Below, piece after piece: positions 17,416 through 25,349 of a DNA stretch of 64,000 nucleotides (position 1 is the first letter of the stretch; each line of letters begins with the position of its first letter). The notes below the pieces were generated by a model. The model was not told where the DNA came from, made no database searches, and saw only the letters and a program-made list of their open reading frames with translations. Origin of the DNA: an uncultured Eubacteriales bacterium (lineage in GTDB: Bacteria > Bacillota > Clostridia > Christensenellales > UMGS416); the NCBI GenBank assembly GCA_900542005.1, contig UQLW01000007.1, positions 1-64,000 of the forward strand. The letters are read 5' to 3'. Position numbers and translations under genes: made by a program.

Positions 17416-18714
17416 ATGATCGATCGTTATACCCGCGAGCCCATGGCCAGCCTTTGGACCATGCAGACAAAATTCGAGCGTTGGCTGCAGGTGGAGCTGG
17501 CCGCGGCCCAGGCCTGGGCCAAGCTGGGCCAGGTTCCCCAAGAGGCGGCCGACGCTATGGCGCAGAAGGCGACCTTTACCGTGGAGCGCATCACCGAAAT
17601 TGAGGAAACCACGCACCATGACGTAGTAGCCTTCACCCGCTGCGTCGCCGAATCCCTGGGCGAGGAAAGCCGCTACCTGCATTTCGGCCTTACCAGCACC
17701 GACGTGGTGGACACCGCCCTGTCCAGCGTGCTGAAGGACGCCATGGATCTGATCATCGCCGATATGGACCCGCTGTTGGCCGTCCTCAAGCGTCAGGCCA
17801 AGGCCTATAAAATGACGCCCTGCATGGGGCGCACCCACGGCGTCCATGCCGAGCCTACCACCCTGGGGCTCAAATTCGCCCTGTGGTATGCCGATATGCA
17901 GCGCTGTGTGGAGCGGCTGCACCAGGCCCGTGAGATGATCGCCGTCGGCAAGCTCTCCGGCGCGGTGGGCAATTACGCCAATATCGATCCCTTTATCGAA
18001 CAGTATGTGTGCAAGGCTATGGGCCTGACGCCCGCTCCGGTCTCCACGCAGGTGCTGCAGCGCGACCGCCATGCCCAGCTGATCTGCACCCTGGCGATCC
18101 TGGGCGGCTGCATGGAAAAAATCGCCACGGAGATCCGCGGCCTGCAGAAAACGGAAACCCGCGAGCTGGAGGAGCCCTTTGCCAAGGGCCAGACCGGCTC
18201 CTCCGCCATGCCCCACAAGCGCAATCCCGTCAACTGTGAGCAGATCTGCGGGCTGGCCCGCCTGCTGCGCGGCTATTGCGTTCCGGCCCTGGAGGATATC
18301 ACCCTCTGGCATGAGCGCGATATTTCCCACTCGTCGGCCGAGCGCGTCATCCTGGCCGACGCCACCTGCCTGGCCGACTATATGCTGGGCAAGCTTACCC
18401 GCATTCTGACTGACCTTAATGTGTATCCGGAAAACATGATGCGTTCGATCAACGCCAGCCACGGCCTTGTTTTCTCCGGCCGTGTGCTGCTTTACCTCTG
18501 CGACCACGGCATGCTGCGCGAGGTCGCCTATCCGCTGGTGCAGCGCTGCGCCATGGACTGCTGGGCCACGGGGAAGGACTACAAGGAGCTGCTCTGGGCC
18601 GAGCCCGTGGTGCAGGAGCATATCTCCCGCCAGGAGCTGGACAAGCTCTTCGACCTGCAGGGCTATTATCACCATGTGGACGATATTTTTGCCCGGCTGG
18701 GTCTCAACGATTGA
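17416..18714 (+). CDS. purB: Adenylosuccinate lyase
   Basis: This 432-residue enzyme of the fumarase/aspartase superfamily cleaves SAICAR to AICAR and adenylosuccinate to AMP, both with release of fumarate. Landmarks are GLTSTDVVDTALS, the His-bearing MGRTHGVHAEPTT segment and the signature GSSAMPHKRNP (about 261-271), whose mobile loop carries the catalytic serine. AICAR is the direct precursor of ZMP/ZTP sensed by the riboswitch at 32.55 kb, so the two loci connect metabolically. AGGAGG precedes the ATG. Confidence 0.97.
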   Translation: MIDRYTREPMASLWTMQTKFERWLQVELAAAQAWAKLGQVPQEAADAMAQKATFTVERITEIEETTHHDVVAFTRCVAESLGEESRYLHFGLTSTDVVDTALSSVLKDAMDLIIADMDPLLAVLKRQAKAYKMTPCMGRTHGVHAEPTTLGLKFALWYADMQRCVERLHQAREMIAVGKLSGAVGNYANIDPFIEQYVCKAMGLTPAPVSTQVLQRDRHAQLICTLAILGGCMEKIATEIRGLQKTETRELEEPFAKGQTGSSAMPHKRNPVNCEQICGLARLLRGYCVPALEDITLWHERDISHSSAERVILADATCLADYMLGKLTRILTDLNVYPENMMRSINASHGLVFSGRVLLYLCDHGMLREVAYPLVQRCAMDCWATGKDYKELLWAEPVVQEHISRQELDKLFDLQGYYHHVDDIFARLGLND

Positions 18715-18726
18715 TCGAACAAACAG

Positions 18727-18752
18727 GGGGCTGCGGATACCGCAGCCCCTTA
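18727..18752 (+). terminator. Terminator after purB
   Basis: The GC-rich stem ggggctgcgg/ccgcagcccc is followed by TTATTTG. Confidence 0.75.
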
Positions 18753-18844
18753 TTTGATGCAAATGTTTAGCTAGTTAATTGTTGAATTGGGCATGGATAG
18801 GCGACATTTGGCTCCATAGGACTCCACCCGCCGGGGCAGACTTG

Positions 18845-18850
18845 TATAAT
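18845..18850 (+). promoter_or_regulatory. -10 element for lipoprotein gene
   Basis: A consensus TATAAT lies 60 bases before the lipoprotein start. I find no good -35 hexamer at 16-18 bases, so the promoter may depend on an activator. Confidence 0.4.
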
Positions 18851-18909
18851 GGGGAACCATAGCCGGTGCTTCGCCGGTATCGAACGCCAACCCAAAGGAG
18901 AGTTATGAT

Positions 18910-19551
18910 ATGCAAACCCATTTCAAAACCAACCGCTCCCGGGCCCTGGCGGCGGCTGCCGCTGTCCTGTCCGCCGTCCTGTGTCTGGGCGGCTGCTCCG
19001 CCGCCGGAGAACCCAAGCCCTTTCAAATGGTTTTCTGTGCCAATCCCCTTGACGCCGCGCAGGTTGAACCCTTTGGGGCCGAGCTGGCCGAGGCCATGCC
19101 GCAGCTGACCCTCGAGGGCCAGCCCCCTGTTTTTACCCCTATCTTGGCCGGCGGCGGCTCAACCCATGACGATTCGCTGACCGGAGCGGCCGGGCAAACC
19201 AAATTCACGGCCCTGATCGCCGCCCAGGAGATCGACGTCGCCATCTGTACCCTGGACGCGGCCAGTATCCAGGCGCGCAATGAATCCTTTATGCCCCTGG
19301 ATCAGATCTTCACCGCCGGGGAGCTGGAGCAGCTGGGTGACCGCCAGATCTCCTATGAGCTGACCGAGCTGAAGGACGGCGTGGAAACCCCCACCGGGCA
19401 GCGCACCCCTGCCTGCGGCGTCGCCCTCGCCGCCAGTGATTCCCTTGCCGCTGTTTTCGGCGATCAGCCTATCGGCGTTTTTGTCGCCGACAACAGCCCC
19501 AACGCCAGCCTGGCCAAGGAGGTTATGCGCCGGCTGGCCGGCTTCGACTAG
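18910..19551 (+). CDS. Putative lipoprotein, solute-binding-like
   Basis: This 213-residue protein has a basic N-terminus, a hydrophobic Ala/Leu stretch and a lipobox-like LGGC (Cys29). The mature part (FQMVFCANPLDAAQVEPFGAEL, then EIDVAICTLDAASIQARNESFMPLDQIF) resembles a truncated extracellular solute-binding domain, with a LAASDSLAAVFGDQPIGVFV segment late in the chain. It is shorter than typical binding proteins and no transporter is adjacent. The ATG at 18910 has AAAGGAG nine bases upstream; an out-of-frame ATG lies five bases earlier. Confidence 0.65.
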   Translation: MQTHFKTNRSRALAAAAAVLSAVLCLGGCSAAGEPKPFQMVFCANPLDAAQVEPFGAELAEAMPQLTLEGQPPVFTPILAGGGSTHDDSLTGAAGQTKFTALIAAQEIDVAICTLDAASIQARNESFMPLDQIFTAGELEQLGDRQISYELTELKDGVETPTGQRTPACGVALAASDSLAAVFGDQPIGVFVADNSPNASLAKEVMRRLAGFD

Positions 19552-19565
19552 CCTATTTCACGCCA

Positions 19566-19593
19566 GAAAAACAGGAGCGCCGCTCCTGTTTTT
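19566..19593. terminator. Bidirectional terminator between lipoprotein gene and nagA
   Basis: The stem aaaaacaggagcg/cgctcctgttttt with T runs on both strands serves the two convergent genes. Confidence 0.85.
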
Positions 19594-19614
19594 TCTGCTC
19601 CCGTTCCCCGCGCG

Positions 19615-20775
19615 TCAGCCATCCGCCCGCCAGATCCATTTTCCCCCCGCCATCGCGCCCTTGCATACCCAGTCATCGTCAAAAAGCGCCAGATCCGCGT
19701 CCATACCCGCCATGAGCCGGCCCTTTTTCCCCTCAAGGCCCGCCACCCTGGCGGGGTTCACACAGGCCATCTGCACCAGCTGGCAGGGGCCGCAGCCCGT
19801 CATCTGCTGCATCCGCCGCAGCGCCTCATTCAGCCCAATCGCGCTGCCTGCCCGCCGTCCGCCGTCGATCACCTTCACCTCAAGGCCCGATTTGCGGCAG
19901 GCAAGGCCGCTAAAAACAAAGTCCCCGTCCGGCATCCCCTTGCCCAGCATGGCGTCGGTGATCAGGATCAGCCGTTCCGGCCCCATATACCGGTAGGTCA
20001 TGCGTACCACGTCCGGGGCTACATGATACCCATCGGCAATGAGCTCCGCATAAAGCCCCTCCTCCAGAAAGGCTCCGGTCACCGCGCCAGGCTCCCGATG
20101 CAGGTGCTGGCTCATGGCGTTATACAGATGGGTTATCCCCCGGGCCCCCGCCAGGGCCGCCCGGTGCATGTCGCCGCTGCTGGCCGCCGTGTGCCCCAGC
20201 ATGACCGCCACGCCCCGCTGCGCCGCCTGCCGGATAAAGGCATCCATGCCCGGCAGCTCCGGCGCTACCGTCATCACCCGCAGCCTCCCGGCGGAGGCCT
20301 CCAGCATCTCGTCCAGCTCCGCGACCGAGGGGTCGCGGAGCCAGCGTTCATCCATCAGGGCTTTATACCTTCGGCTCAAATAGGGCCCCTCGGCATGCAC
20401 GCCCGCTAGGCGCGCGCCGGGCAGCGCAGCCATCTCCCCGTAGCCCTTCAGGATACGCAGCATTTCCCCGTGGCTTACCACGGTCAGCGAAGCCATGAAG
20501 GCGGTTACGCCGTCGCGGCTGATGTTTTCCGATACGGCCCGGGCTGCCCTTTGGCTTCCCTCGATCAGGTCCCGCCCCGCGGCGCCGTGGATATGCAGGT
20601 CGATAAGCCCCGGCGTCAGCGTCAGGCCCCCTCCATCCAGGGCGTATTCCGGCGCCGGGCCTTCGTCCGGCTCCACCGCAAGGATCTTACCCGCCTCCAC
20701 CGTAACCCTGGCCCGTTCCATCATCCGGCGTCCATCCACAACCGCCCGGACATGGGTGATAACCTGCGGCTTCAT
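19615..20775 (-). CDS. nagA: N-acetylglucosamine-6-phosphate deacetylase
   Basis: This 386-residue metal-dependent amidohydrolase removes acetate from GlcNAc-6-P, feeding amino-sugar and murein recycling. Landmarks are the HIH pair (61-63), the metal Glu in HAEGPYLS (127-134), GHT at 194-196, the HLYNAM histidine (216) and the catalytic TDAML (273-277). It overlaps deoC by 4 bases (ATGA) and so is translationally coupled. No nagB is in the window. Confidence 0.95.
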   Translation of the reverse strand: MKPQVITHVRAVVDGRRMMERARVTVEAGKILAVEPDEGPAPEYALDGGGLTLTPGLIDLHIHGAAGRDLIEGSQRAARAVSENISRDGVTAFMASLTVVSHGEMLRILKGYGEMAALPGARLAGVHAEGPYLSRRYKALMDERWLRDPSVAELDEMLEASAGRLRVMTVAPELPGMDAFIRQAAQRGVAVMLGHTAASSGDMHRAALAGARGITHLYNAMSQHLHREPGAVTGAFLEEGLYAELIADGYHVAPDVVRMTYRYMGPERLILITDAMLGKGMPDGDFVFSGLACRKSGLEVKVIDGGRRAGSAIGLNEALRRMQQMTGCGPCQLVQMACVNPARVAGLEGKKGRLMAGMDADLALFDDDWVCKGAMAGGKWIWRADG

Positions 20776-21467
20776 CGCGTCCCGCCTCCGGCAAGCCGCG
20801 CCTTGGCCTCCTCCATGATTGCGACGCCGGCTGACGTGCCAAACCGCGTCGCCCCTGCCTGCTCCATGGCCAGGAGCGTATCCAGGTTACGGATGCCCCC
20901 GGCCGCCTTGACCGCCACTCGCGGGCCGGCTGCCTCCTTCATCAGCCTGACATCCTCTACCCTGGCCCCGCCCGTACCGAAGCCGGTGGAGGTCTTGATA
21001 AAGTCCGGGCCTACCCTGCGGGCGATTTCGGCCATGCGCCGGATCTGCTCCTGCGTCAAGTAGCAGTTCTCAAAAATCACCTTAATGAGGGCCCCGCGCT
21101 GATGGCATAGCTCGGTCAGCGCCTGCATCTCCTCCTGCACCTTTTCCCATCGGCCGTCTTTTACATCGGTGATGTTGGCCACATAGTCGATTTCGTCGGC
21201 TCCCTCCCCCAGGGCCTCCGCCGTTTCATAACGCTTTACGGCAAGGGGCGTCTGCCCCAGCGGGAAGGATATGGCCGCGCCCACATGGACGCCGGAGCCC
21301 GCCAGAGCATGGCGGCAGAGCGCCACCTGGGCCGAATTGATGGCGATCATGCCGAACCCATAGATTTTACAGGCCTGGCAGGCTTCCAGAACCTGCTCCC
21401 GGGTTGCGTCCGCCTTCAGGATGGTGTGATCAATGCGCTTTGCCAGCGCGGCCAATTGTTCCTGCAT
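20772..21467 (-). CDS. deoC: Deoxyribose-phosphate aldolase
   Basis: This 231-residue class I aldolase splits 2-deoxyribose-5-phosphate into glyceraldehyde-3-phosphate and acetaldehyde. It shows EIDYVANI with the catalytic Asp (94), the Schiff-base Lys158 in DFIKTSTGFGTGGA, and the second Lys187 in VAVKAAGGIR. I chose the ATG at 21467, with AGGGAGG upstream and normal family length. A longer in-frame opening has a low-complexity Gly-rich extension without support. Confidence 0.95.
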   Translation of the reverse strand: MQEQLAALAKRIDHTILKADATREQVLEACQACKIYGFGMIAINSAQVALCRHALAGSGVHVGAAISFPLGQTPLAVKRYETAEALGEGADEIDYVANITDVKDGRWEKVQEEMQALTELCHQRGALIKVIFENCYLTQEQIRRMAEIARRVGPDFIKTSTGFGTGGARVEDVRLMKEAAGPRVAVKAAGGIRNLDTLLAMEQAGATRFGTSAGVAIMEEAKARLAGGGTR

Positions 21468-21562
21468 ATCCGTATCCTCCCTCTCTTTTCCCCATTGTAC
21501 CCCGCCGCCCCCTCCAGGGGAAGGGGCGGCTTTCATAAATTTGAACATTTCGCCTCGGGGGC

Positions 21563-21593
21563 TTGACTTTCAGTTTACTTTAAGGTTTACACT
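21563..21593 (+). promoter_or_regulatory. Probable promoter for aldo/keto reductase gene
   Basis: TTGACT (21563-21568) is followed by TTTACA at 17 bases or TACACT at 19 bases. Either gives a leader of about 30 bases. Confidence 0.5.
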
Positions 21594-21631
21594 AAATGCG
21601 CAGAACAAACAATGATGCAAGGAGGCATATG

Positions 21632-22753
21632 ATGGCATATTTGGGAGAGGACATAAAGAAGCTGGGCTTCGGCCTGATGCGCCTGCCCATGATCGGCGAG
21701 GATGTGGACATCGAACAGACCAAGCGGATGGTGGATCTTTTCCTCAGCCGCGGCTTTACCTATTTTGATACGGCCTACGGCTATCTGAACGGCAAAAGCG
21801 AGGCCGCCGCCAAGACGGCCCTGGTGGACCGCTATCCCCGGGACAGCTTCCAGCTGGCCACCAAGCTGCCGGCCTGGGCCGGGGCCAAGACGGCCGAGGA
21901 GGCCCGCGGCATGTTCTATACCTCCCTGGAGCGAACCGGCGCGGGCTACTTTGACTTTTACCTGCTGCACAACCTGGGGGCCGACCGCACCGAGGCCTTT
22001 GACCGCTTCGGCATCTGGGATTTTGCCCGCAGCTTAAAGGAAAAGGGCTTAATCAAGCACCTGGGCTTCTCCATGCATGATACCGCCGAGGCCCTGGAGG
22101 CGGTGCTCGCCGCCCATCCAGAGGTGGAGTTTGTCCAGCTGCAGATCAACTATGCCGACTGGGAAAGCGACTCCATCCAATCCCGCAAGTGCTTTGAAAC
22201 GGCCCGCCGCTATGGTAAGCCCGTCATCATCATGGAACCGGTAAAGGGCGGGTCGCTGGCCGCCCTGCCCGAATCTGTGGCCGGCATCTTCCGCCGGGCC
22301 GATGAAAAGGCTTCGCTCTCCAGCTGGGCGGTGCGCTATGCCGCTTCCCTGCCGGGATTGATTACCGTGCTCAGCGGCATGTCCACCCTGGAGCAGATGG
22401 AGGATAACCTCTCCTATATGGAGCACTTCCAGCCGCTGACCGACCAGGAGCGCGCCGTCGTCGCCGAGGCCCAGCAGGCGCTGGAGGCCATTCCCCGCAT
22501 TCCCTGCACCGCCTGCCAGTATTGCGTCAAGGGATGTCCCAAGGGTATCGCAATCCCGGGGATCTTCAAGGCCATGAATAACTACCTGGTTTATAACAAC
22601 CTGGCCGGTGCCCAGGGCAACTATGGCTTTGAGACCCGCAATGGCGGCGCGGCCAGCCAGTGCGTCGCCTGCGGCCAGTGCGAGCGGGTATGCCCCCAGC
22701 ATATCCACATTATCGACGAGCTCAAGCGCGCGGCAGCTACGCTGGAGAAATAA
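21632..22753 (+). CDS. Aldo/keto reductase with C-terminal 4Fe-4S ferredoxin domain
   Basis: This 373-residue protein has a TIM-barrel aldo/keto reductase domain. Catalytic residues are visible as DTAYGYLNGKSE (Tyr near 50), the Lys in ATKLPAWAG (near 76) and the His in YLLHNLG (near 112). It is followed by two cysteine clusters, CTACQYCVKGCP (about 292) and CVACGQCERVCP (about 346). Such fused proteins are common in anaerobes and probably link NAD(P)H or ferredoxin electrons to carbonyl reduction. The ATG at 21632 is preferred because it has six bases after GGAGG; the ATG one codon earlier has only three. Confidence 0.9.
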   Translation: MAYLGEDIKKLGFGLMRLPMIGEDVDIEQTKRMVDLFLSRGFTYFDTAYGYLNGKSEAAAKTALVDRYPRDSFQLATKLPAWAGAKTAEEARGMFYTSLERTGAGYFDFYLLHNLGADRTEAFDRFGIWDFARSLKEKGLIKHLGFSMHDTAEALEAVLAAHPEVEFVQLQINYADWESDSIQSRKCFETARRYGKPVIIMEPVKGGSLAALPESVAGIFRRADEKASLSSWAVRYAASLPGLITVLSGMSTLEQMEDNLSYMEHFQPLTDQERAVVAEAQQALEAIPRIPCTACQYCVKGCPKGIAIPGIFKAMNNYLVYNNLAGAQGNYGFETRNGGAASQCVACGQCERVCPQHIHIIDELKRAAATLEK

Positions 22754-22785
22754 TGCCGCCTCACCGCCGCTCGTAAAAAAATGAT

Positions 22786-22821
22786 AAAAGGCCCCGAAAG
22801 CATGGCTTTCGGGGCCTTTGG
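22786..22821. terminator. Bidirectional terminator
   Basis: The stem aaaggccccgaaagc/gctttcggggccttt, with a 3-base loop, serves the convergent aldo/keto reductase and lipoprotein genes. Confidence 0.85.
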
Positions 22822-22841
22822 GGTAAATAGCAGCTCTCTGC

Positions 22842-23399
22842 TTATTTGATGTCATAGGAGGCAATTTCCGTGCCATCCGCATTGTAATAGATAATTTTGA
22901 TAGAAACGTCCGGATTGATTGCCGCGCGAATCTGGTTGAGGCCTGTCTCAAAGGTATCCTTCTGGCTCTCCATGGCCGCATCCAGTGCAGTTTTAACGCC
23001 GTCCTTCACCGTTGCATCGGACAGATCCATCTGCTCCTGGTAGGTATAAGCATAGACCATCGTATTGCCGTCCCCAGTGATTTCCATTACGATACCCTGA
23101 TCCTTCGCCGAATCAGTAAGGGCATCCATCGCCGCCTTTACGCTGGGATTGTTCAGATATTCCTCCACGCTGGAAAAGCTGCCGACACTTCCAATCGGGG
23201 CGGCGGTGGTCTCCTCCTCATCCGCAGCCGTCGTTTCAGCCGCAGTGGTCGTGGTCGTCTCAGCAGCAGTCGTAGTCGTGGTCTCGGCCTCCGTGGTCGT
23301 GGCTGGCGCATCCGCCGCATTGGAGCAGCCCGAAAGCAGCATGACCGCCGCCAGCGCAAGTACCAGCGCATAAAGAGCCAGGCCTTTGAATTTCCTCAT
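22842..23399 (-). CDS. DUF4854-like lipoprotein with Thr-rich linker
   Basis: This 185-residue protein has a signal peptide with lipobox LLSGC (Cys25). A low-complexity Thr/Ala/Glu linker (about 33-67) contains two TTTTTAAE repeats. The globular part, about 115 residues, begins SFSSVEEYLNNPSVKAAMDAL and contains MEITGDGNTMVYAYTYQEQ. This resembles the DUF4854 family of Bacillota surface proteins, whose function is unknown. The linker probably spans the peptidoglycan. Its own promoter lies upstream. Confidence 0.75.
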   Translation of the reverse strand: MRKFKGLALYALVLALAAVMLLSGCSNAADAPATTTEAETTTTTAAETTTTTAAETTAADEEETTAAPIGSVGSFSSVEEYLNNPSVKAAMDALTDSAKDQGIVMEITGDGNTMVYAYTYQEQMDLSDATVKDGVKTALDAAMESQKDTFETGLNQIRAAINPDVSIKIIYYNADGTEIASYDIK

Positions 23400-23479
23400 G
23401 TCTTTCTCCTCCCAAGGTCAATAGTGCATTGCGCGGCTGTCCGGAAAGCATCCATTTGTTTTCTTCGCGCAATGAATTA

Positions 23480-23508
23480 ATTATATCATTTTATCATCTT
23501 CCGATCAA
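23480..23508 (-). promoter_or_regulatory. Promoter for DUF4854-like lipoprotein
   Basis: On the minus strand TTGATC (23508-23503) and TATAAT (23485-23480) are 17 bases apart. No clear terminator for the upstream paaK gene lies between, so read-through is possible. Confidence 0.7.
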
Positions 23509-23526
23509 TAGCCGGTGAATCAACTA

Positions 23527-24759
23527 TCAATACCGGTTATCGAAGATCCGGGTGGACTTCTTTTCGCTGCGCGGCAGCTCCCCGATGGCTACCGGCTTGG
23601 GTACGATGGTGATGCCGATGCGCATCTTGAAGTAGGCCTGCACGTTGTTGGCGATGCGCGCTTTGTCCACGCCCGCCTCGGTCTCGAAGAACAGCGTCAT
23701 AATATCCTTGCCGTTTAGGTGGTCGATCATCACCTGGTACTCGCTGCTGGCGCCGTCCACCTCCTTGAGCAGGTCGTCGATCTGGCCGGGGTAGATATTG
23801 ACGCCCTTGACCTTGACCATATCGTCGGTGCGGCCGATCAGCGTATCGATCCGGGGATGCGGGTCGCCGCAGGGGCACTCCCCGGGCATGAACCGCGTCA
23901 GGTCATGGGTGCGGTACCGGATCAGCGGCGCGCCCTCCTTGCGCAGGGTGGTGATGACAAGCTCACCCACCTCGCCCTCCGGCACAAGCTCGCCGGTGTG
24001 GGGGTTGATGATCTCAAAGTAGACGTAATCATCCCAATAGTGCATACCGCAGGCGTAGTCGCAGCTCATGGCGATACCCGGGCCATAGATTTCCGTAAGG
24101 CCGTAGATATCATAGAGGGAAACCCCCAGCTCATTGGCGATGCGGCGGCGCATCTTCTCCCCCCAGCGCTCCGAACCGATCACGCCCTTCTTCAGCCGAA
24201 TCCGGTCCTTGACGCCCCGCTGGGCGATTTCCTCCGCCAGCAGCAGCGCATAGGAGGAGGTGGCGCACAGCACGGTGGAGCCCATATCCTCCATCATTTT
24301 GATCTGCTTGTCCGTGTTGCCCGGGCCCATGGGCACCACCATCGCGCCCAGCAGCTCCGCGCCGTTCTGAAAGCCGATCCCCGCCGTCCAGAGCCCATAT
24401 CCCGGCGTAATCTGGATGCGGTCCCGCCGGGTGATGCCCGCCAGCTCATAGCAGCGTTTGAACATGACCGCCCAGTCGTCCACATCCCTCTGGGTATAGG
24501 GGATGATGATCGGCGTGCCCGTGGTACCGGAGGAGGAATGGATCCGGATAATATCCTCCTCCGGCACAGCGGCCAGCCCCAGCGGATAGGCCTCGCGGAG
24601 CTCCTCTTTGTTGGTAAAGGGCAGCCGCTCGAAGGCCGCCTGGTCCTTCAGGTCCCCAGGGGCCATGCCGGCGAATTTCTTCTGATAAAACCCGCCGGGG
24701 ATCTGCATCAGCCGGTCAAAAAGGGCCGATATGGCGTTGAACTGCGCTTCTTTCATCAT
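23527..24759 (-). CDS. paaK: Phenylacetate-CoA ligase family enzyme (arylacetate-CoA ligase)
   Basis: This 410-residue AMP-forming ligase has the phosphate-binding loop SSSGTTGTPI (75-84), a YDIYGLTEIYGPG segment and a C-terminal RTDDMVKVKGVNIYPGQI lid motif. It activates an aryl acid to its CoA thioester. Coupled to IorAB it would act on phenylacetate, 4-hydroxyphenylacetate or indoleacetate. The start overlaps the iorB stop (ATGA), so the three genes form one translation-coupled unit under the T-box leader. Confidence 0.92.
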   Translation of the reverse strand: MMKEAQFNAISALFDRLMQIPGGFYQKKFAGMAPGDLKDQAAFERLPFTNKEELREAYPLGLAAVPEEDIIRIHSSSGTTGTPIIIPYTQRDVDDWAVMFKRCYELAGITRRDRIQITPGYGLWTAGIGFQNGAELLGAMVVPMGPGNTDKQIKMMEDMGSTVLCATSSYALLLAEEIAQRGVKDRIRLKKGVIGSERWGEKMRRRIANELGVSLYDIYGLTEIYGPGIAMSCDYACGMHYWDDYVYFEIINPHTGELVPEGEVGELVITTLRKEGAPLIRYRTHDLTRFMPGECPCGDPHPRIDTLIGRTDDMVKVKGVNIYPGQIDDLLKEVDGASSEYQVMIDHLNGKDIMTLFFETEAGVDKARIANNVQAYFKMRIGITIVPKPVAIGELPRSEKKSTRIFDNRY

Positions 24760-25349
24760 CGCTTTTCTTCCTCTCCTGCCAGGCGCGCCCCTTCGGCCAG
24801 CGCCAGCTTGTTCATGGCAATGAACCTGGGGTTCATCCGCTTTTCCAGTGTCTCCTCCAGCTCCTGAAGGCTTACGTCCAGCACGCCGCTGGCCGCTGCC
24901 GCGCCTAAGAGCGCCACATTGGCTACCTTGGCCGACCCAACCCGCCGACAGATGGCCTCCGTATCCACCAGGATAACCCGGCCCGGCAGGCTGCGCAGCG
25001 TTGCCACCATGGCCTCGCCGTCATATCCGCCCTTCAGCGATGCGGTCACCGGCATGACCGGATTCACAGAGGCCACCACCACGCCGCCCTCCTTCATATA
25101 GGGCAGGCAGCGCACCGCCTCGCCGGGCTCGAAGCCCAGGATCAGATCGGCCGTACCCAGGGGGATCATGGGGGAAAAGATTTCCCGCCCTGTCCGCACA
25201 TGGCTGACCACGCAGCCGCCCCGCTGCGCCATGCCGATGGTTTCCGCCGTACGGGCCATCAGCCCCCGGTCCATGGCCGATTGGGCGATCAGCTTGCTGG
25301 CCAGGACCGTGCCTTGGCCGCCCACGCCGCACAAAAGACAATTTGCCAT
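24756..25349 (-). CDS. iorB: Indolepyruvate:ferredoxin oxidoreductase, beta subunit
   Basis: This 197-residue gamma-type domain begins NCLLCGVGGQGTVLASKLIAQ and has MAQRGGCVVSHVRTG, as in IorB. With IorA it interconverts arylpyruvates and arylacetyl-CoA plus CO2 using ferredoxin. Its start overlaps the iorA stop by one base. Confidence 0.92.
   Translation of the reverse strand: MANCLLCGVGGQGTVLASKLIAQSAMDRGLMARTAETIGMAQRGGCVVSHVRTGREIFSPMIPLGTADLILGFEPGEAVRCLPYMKEGGVVVASVNPVMPVTASLKGGYDGEAMVATLRSLPGRVILVDTEAICRRVGSAKVANVALLGAAAASGVLDVSLQELEETLEKRMNPRFIAMNKLALAEGARLAGEEEKR

Noticed and set aside
21509..21535. GC-rich hairpin upstream of deoC
   Set aside because: No T run and no upstream gene on that strand; likely part of an ordinary leader or chance.
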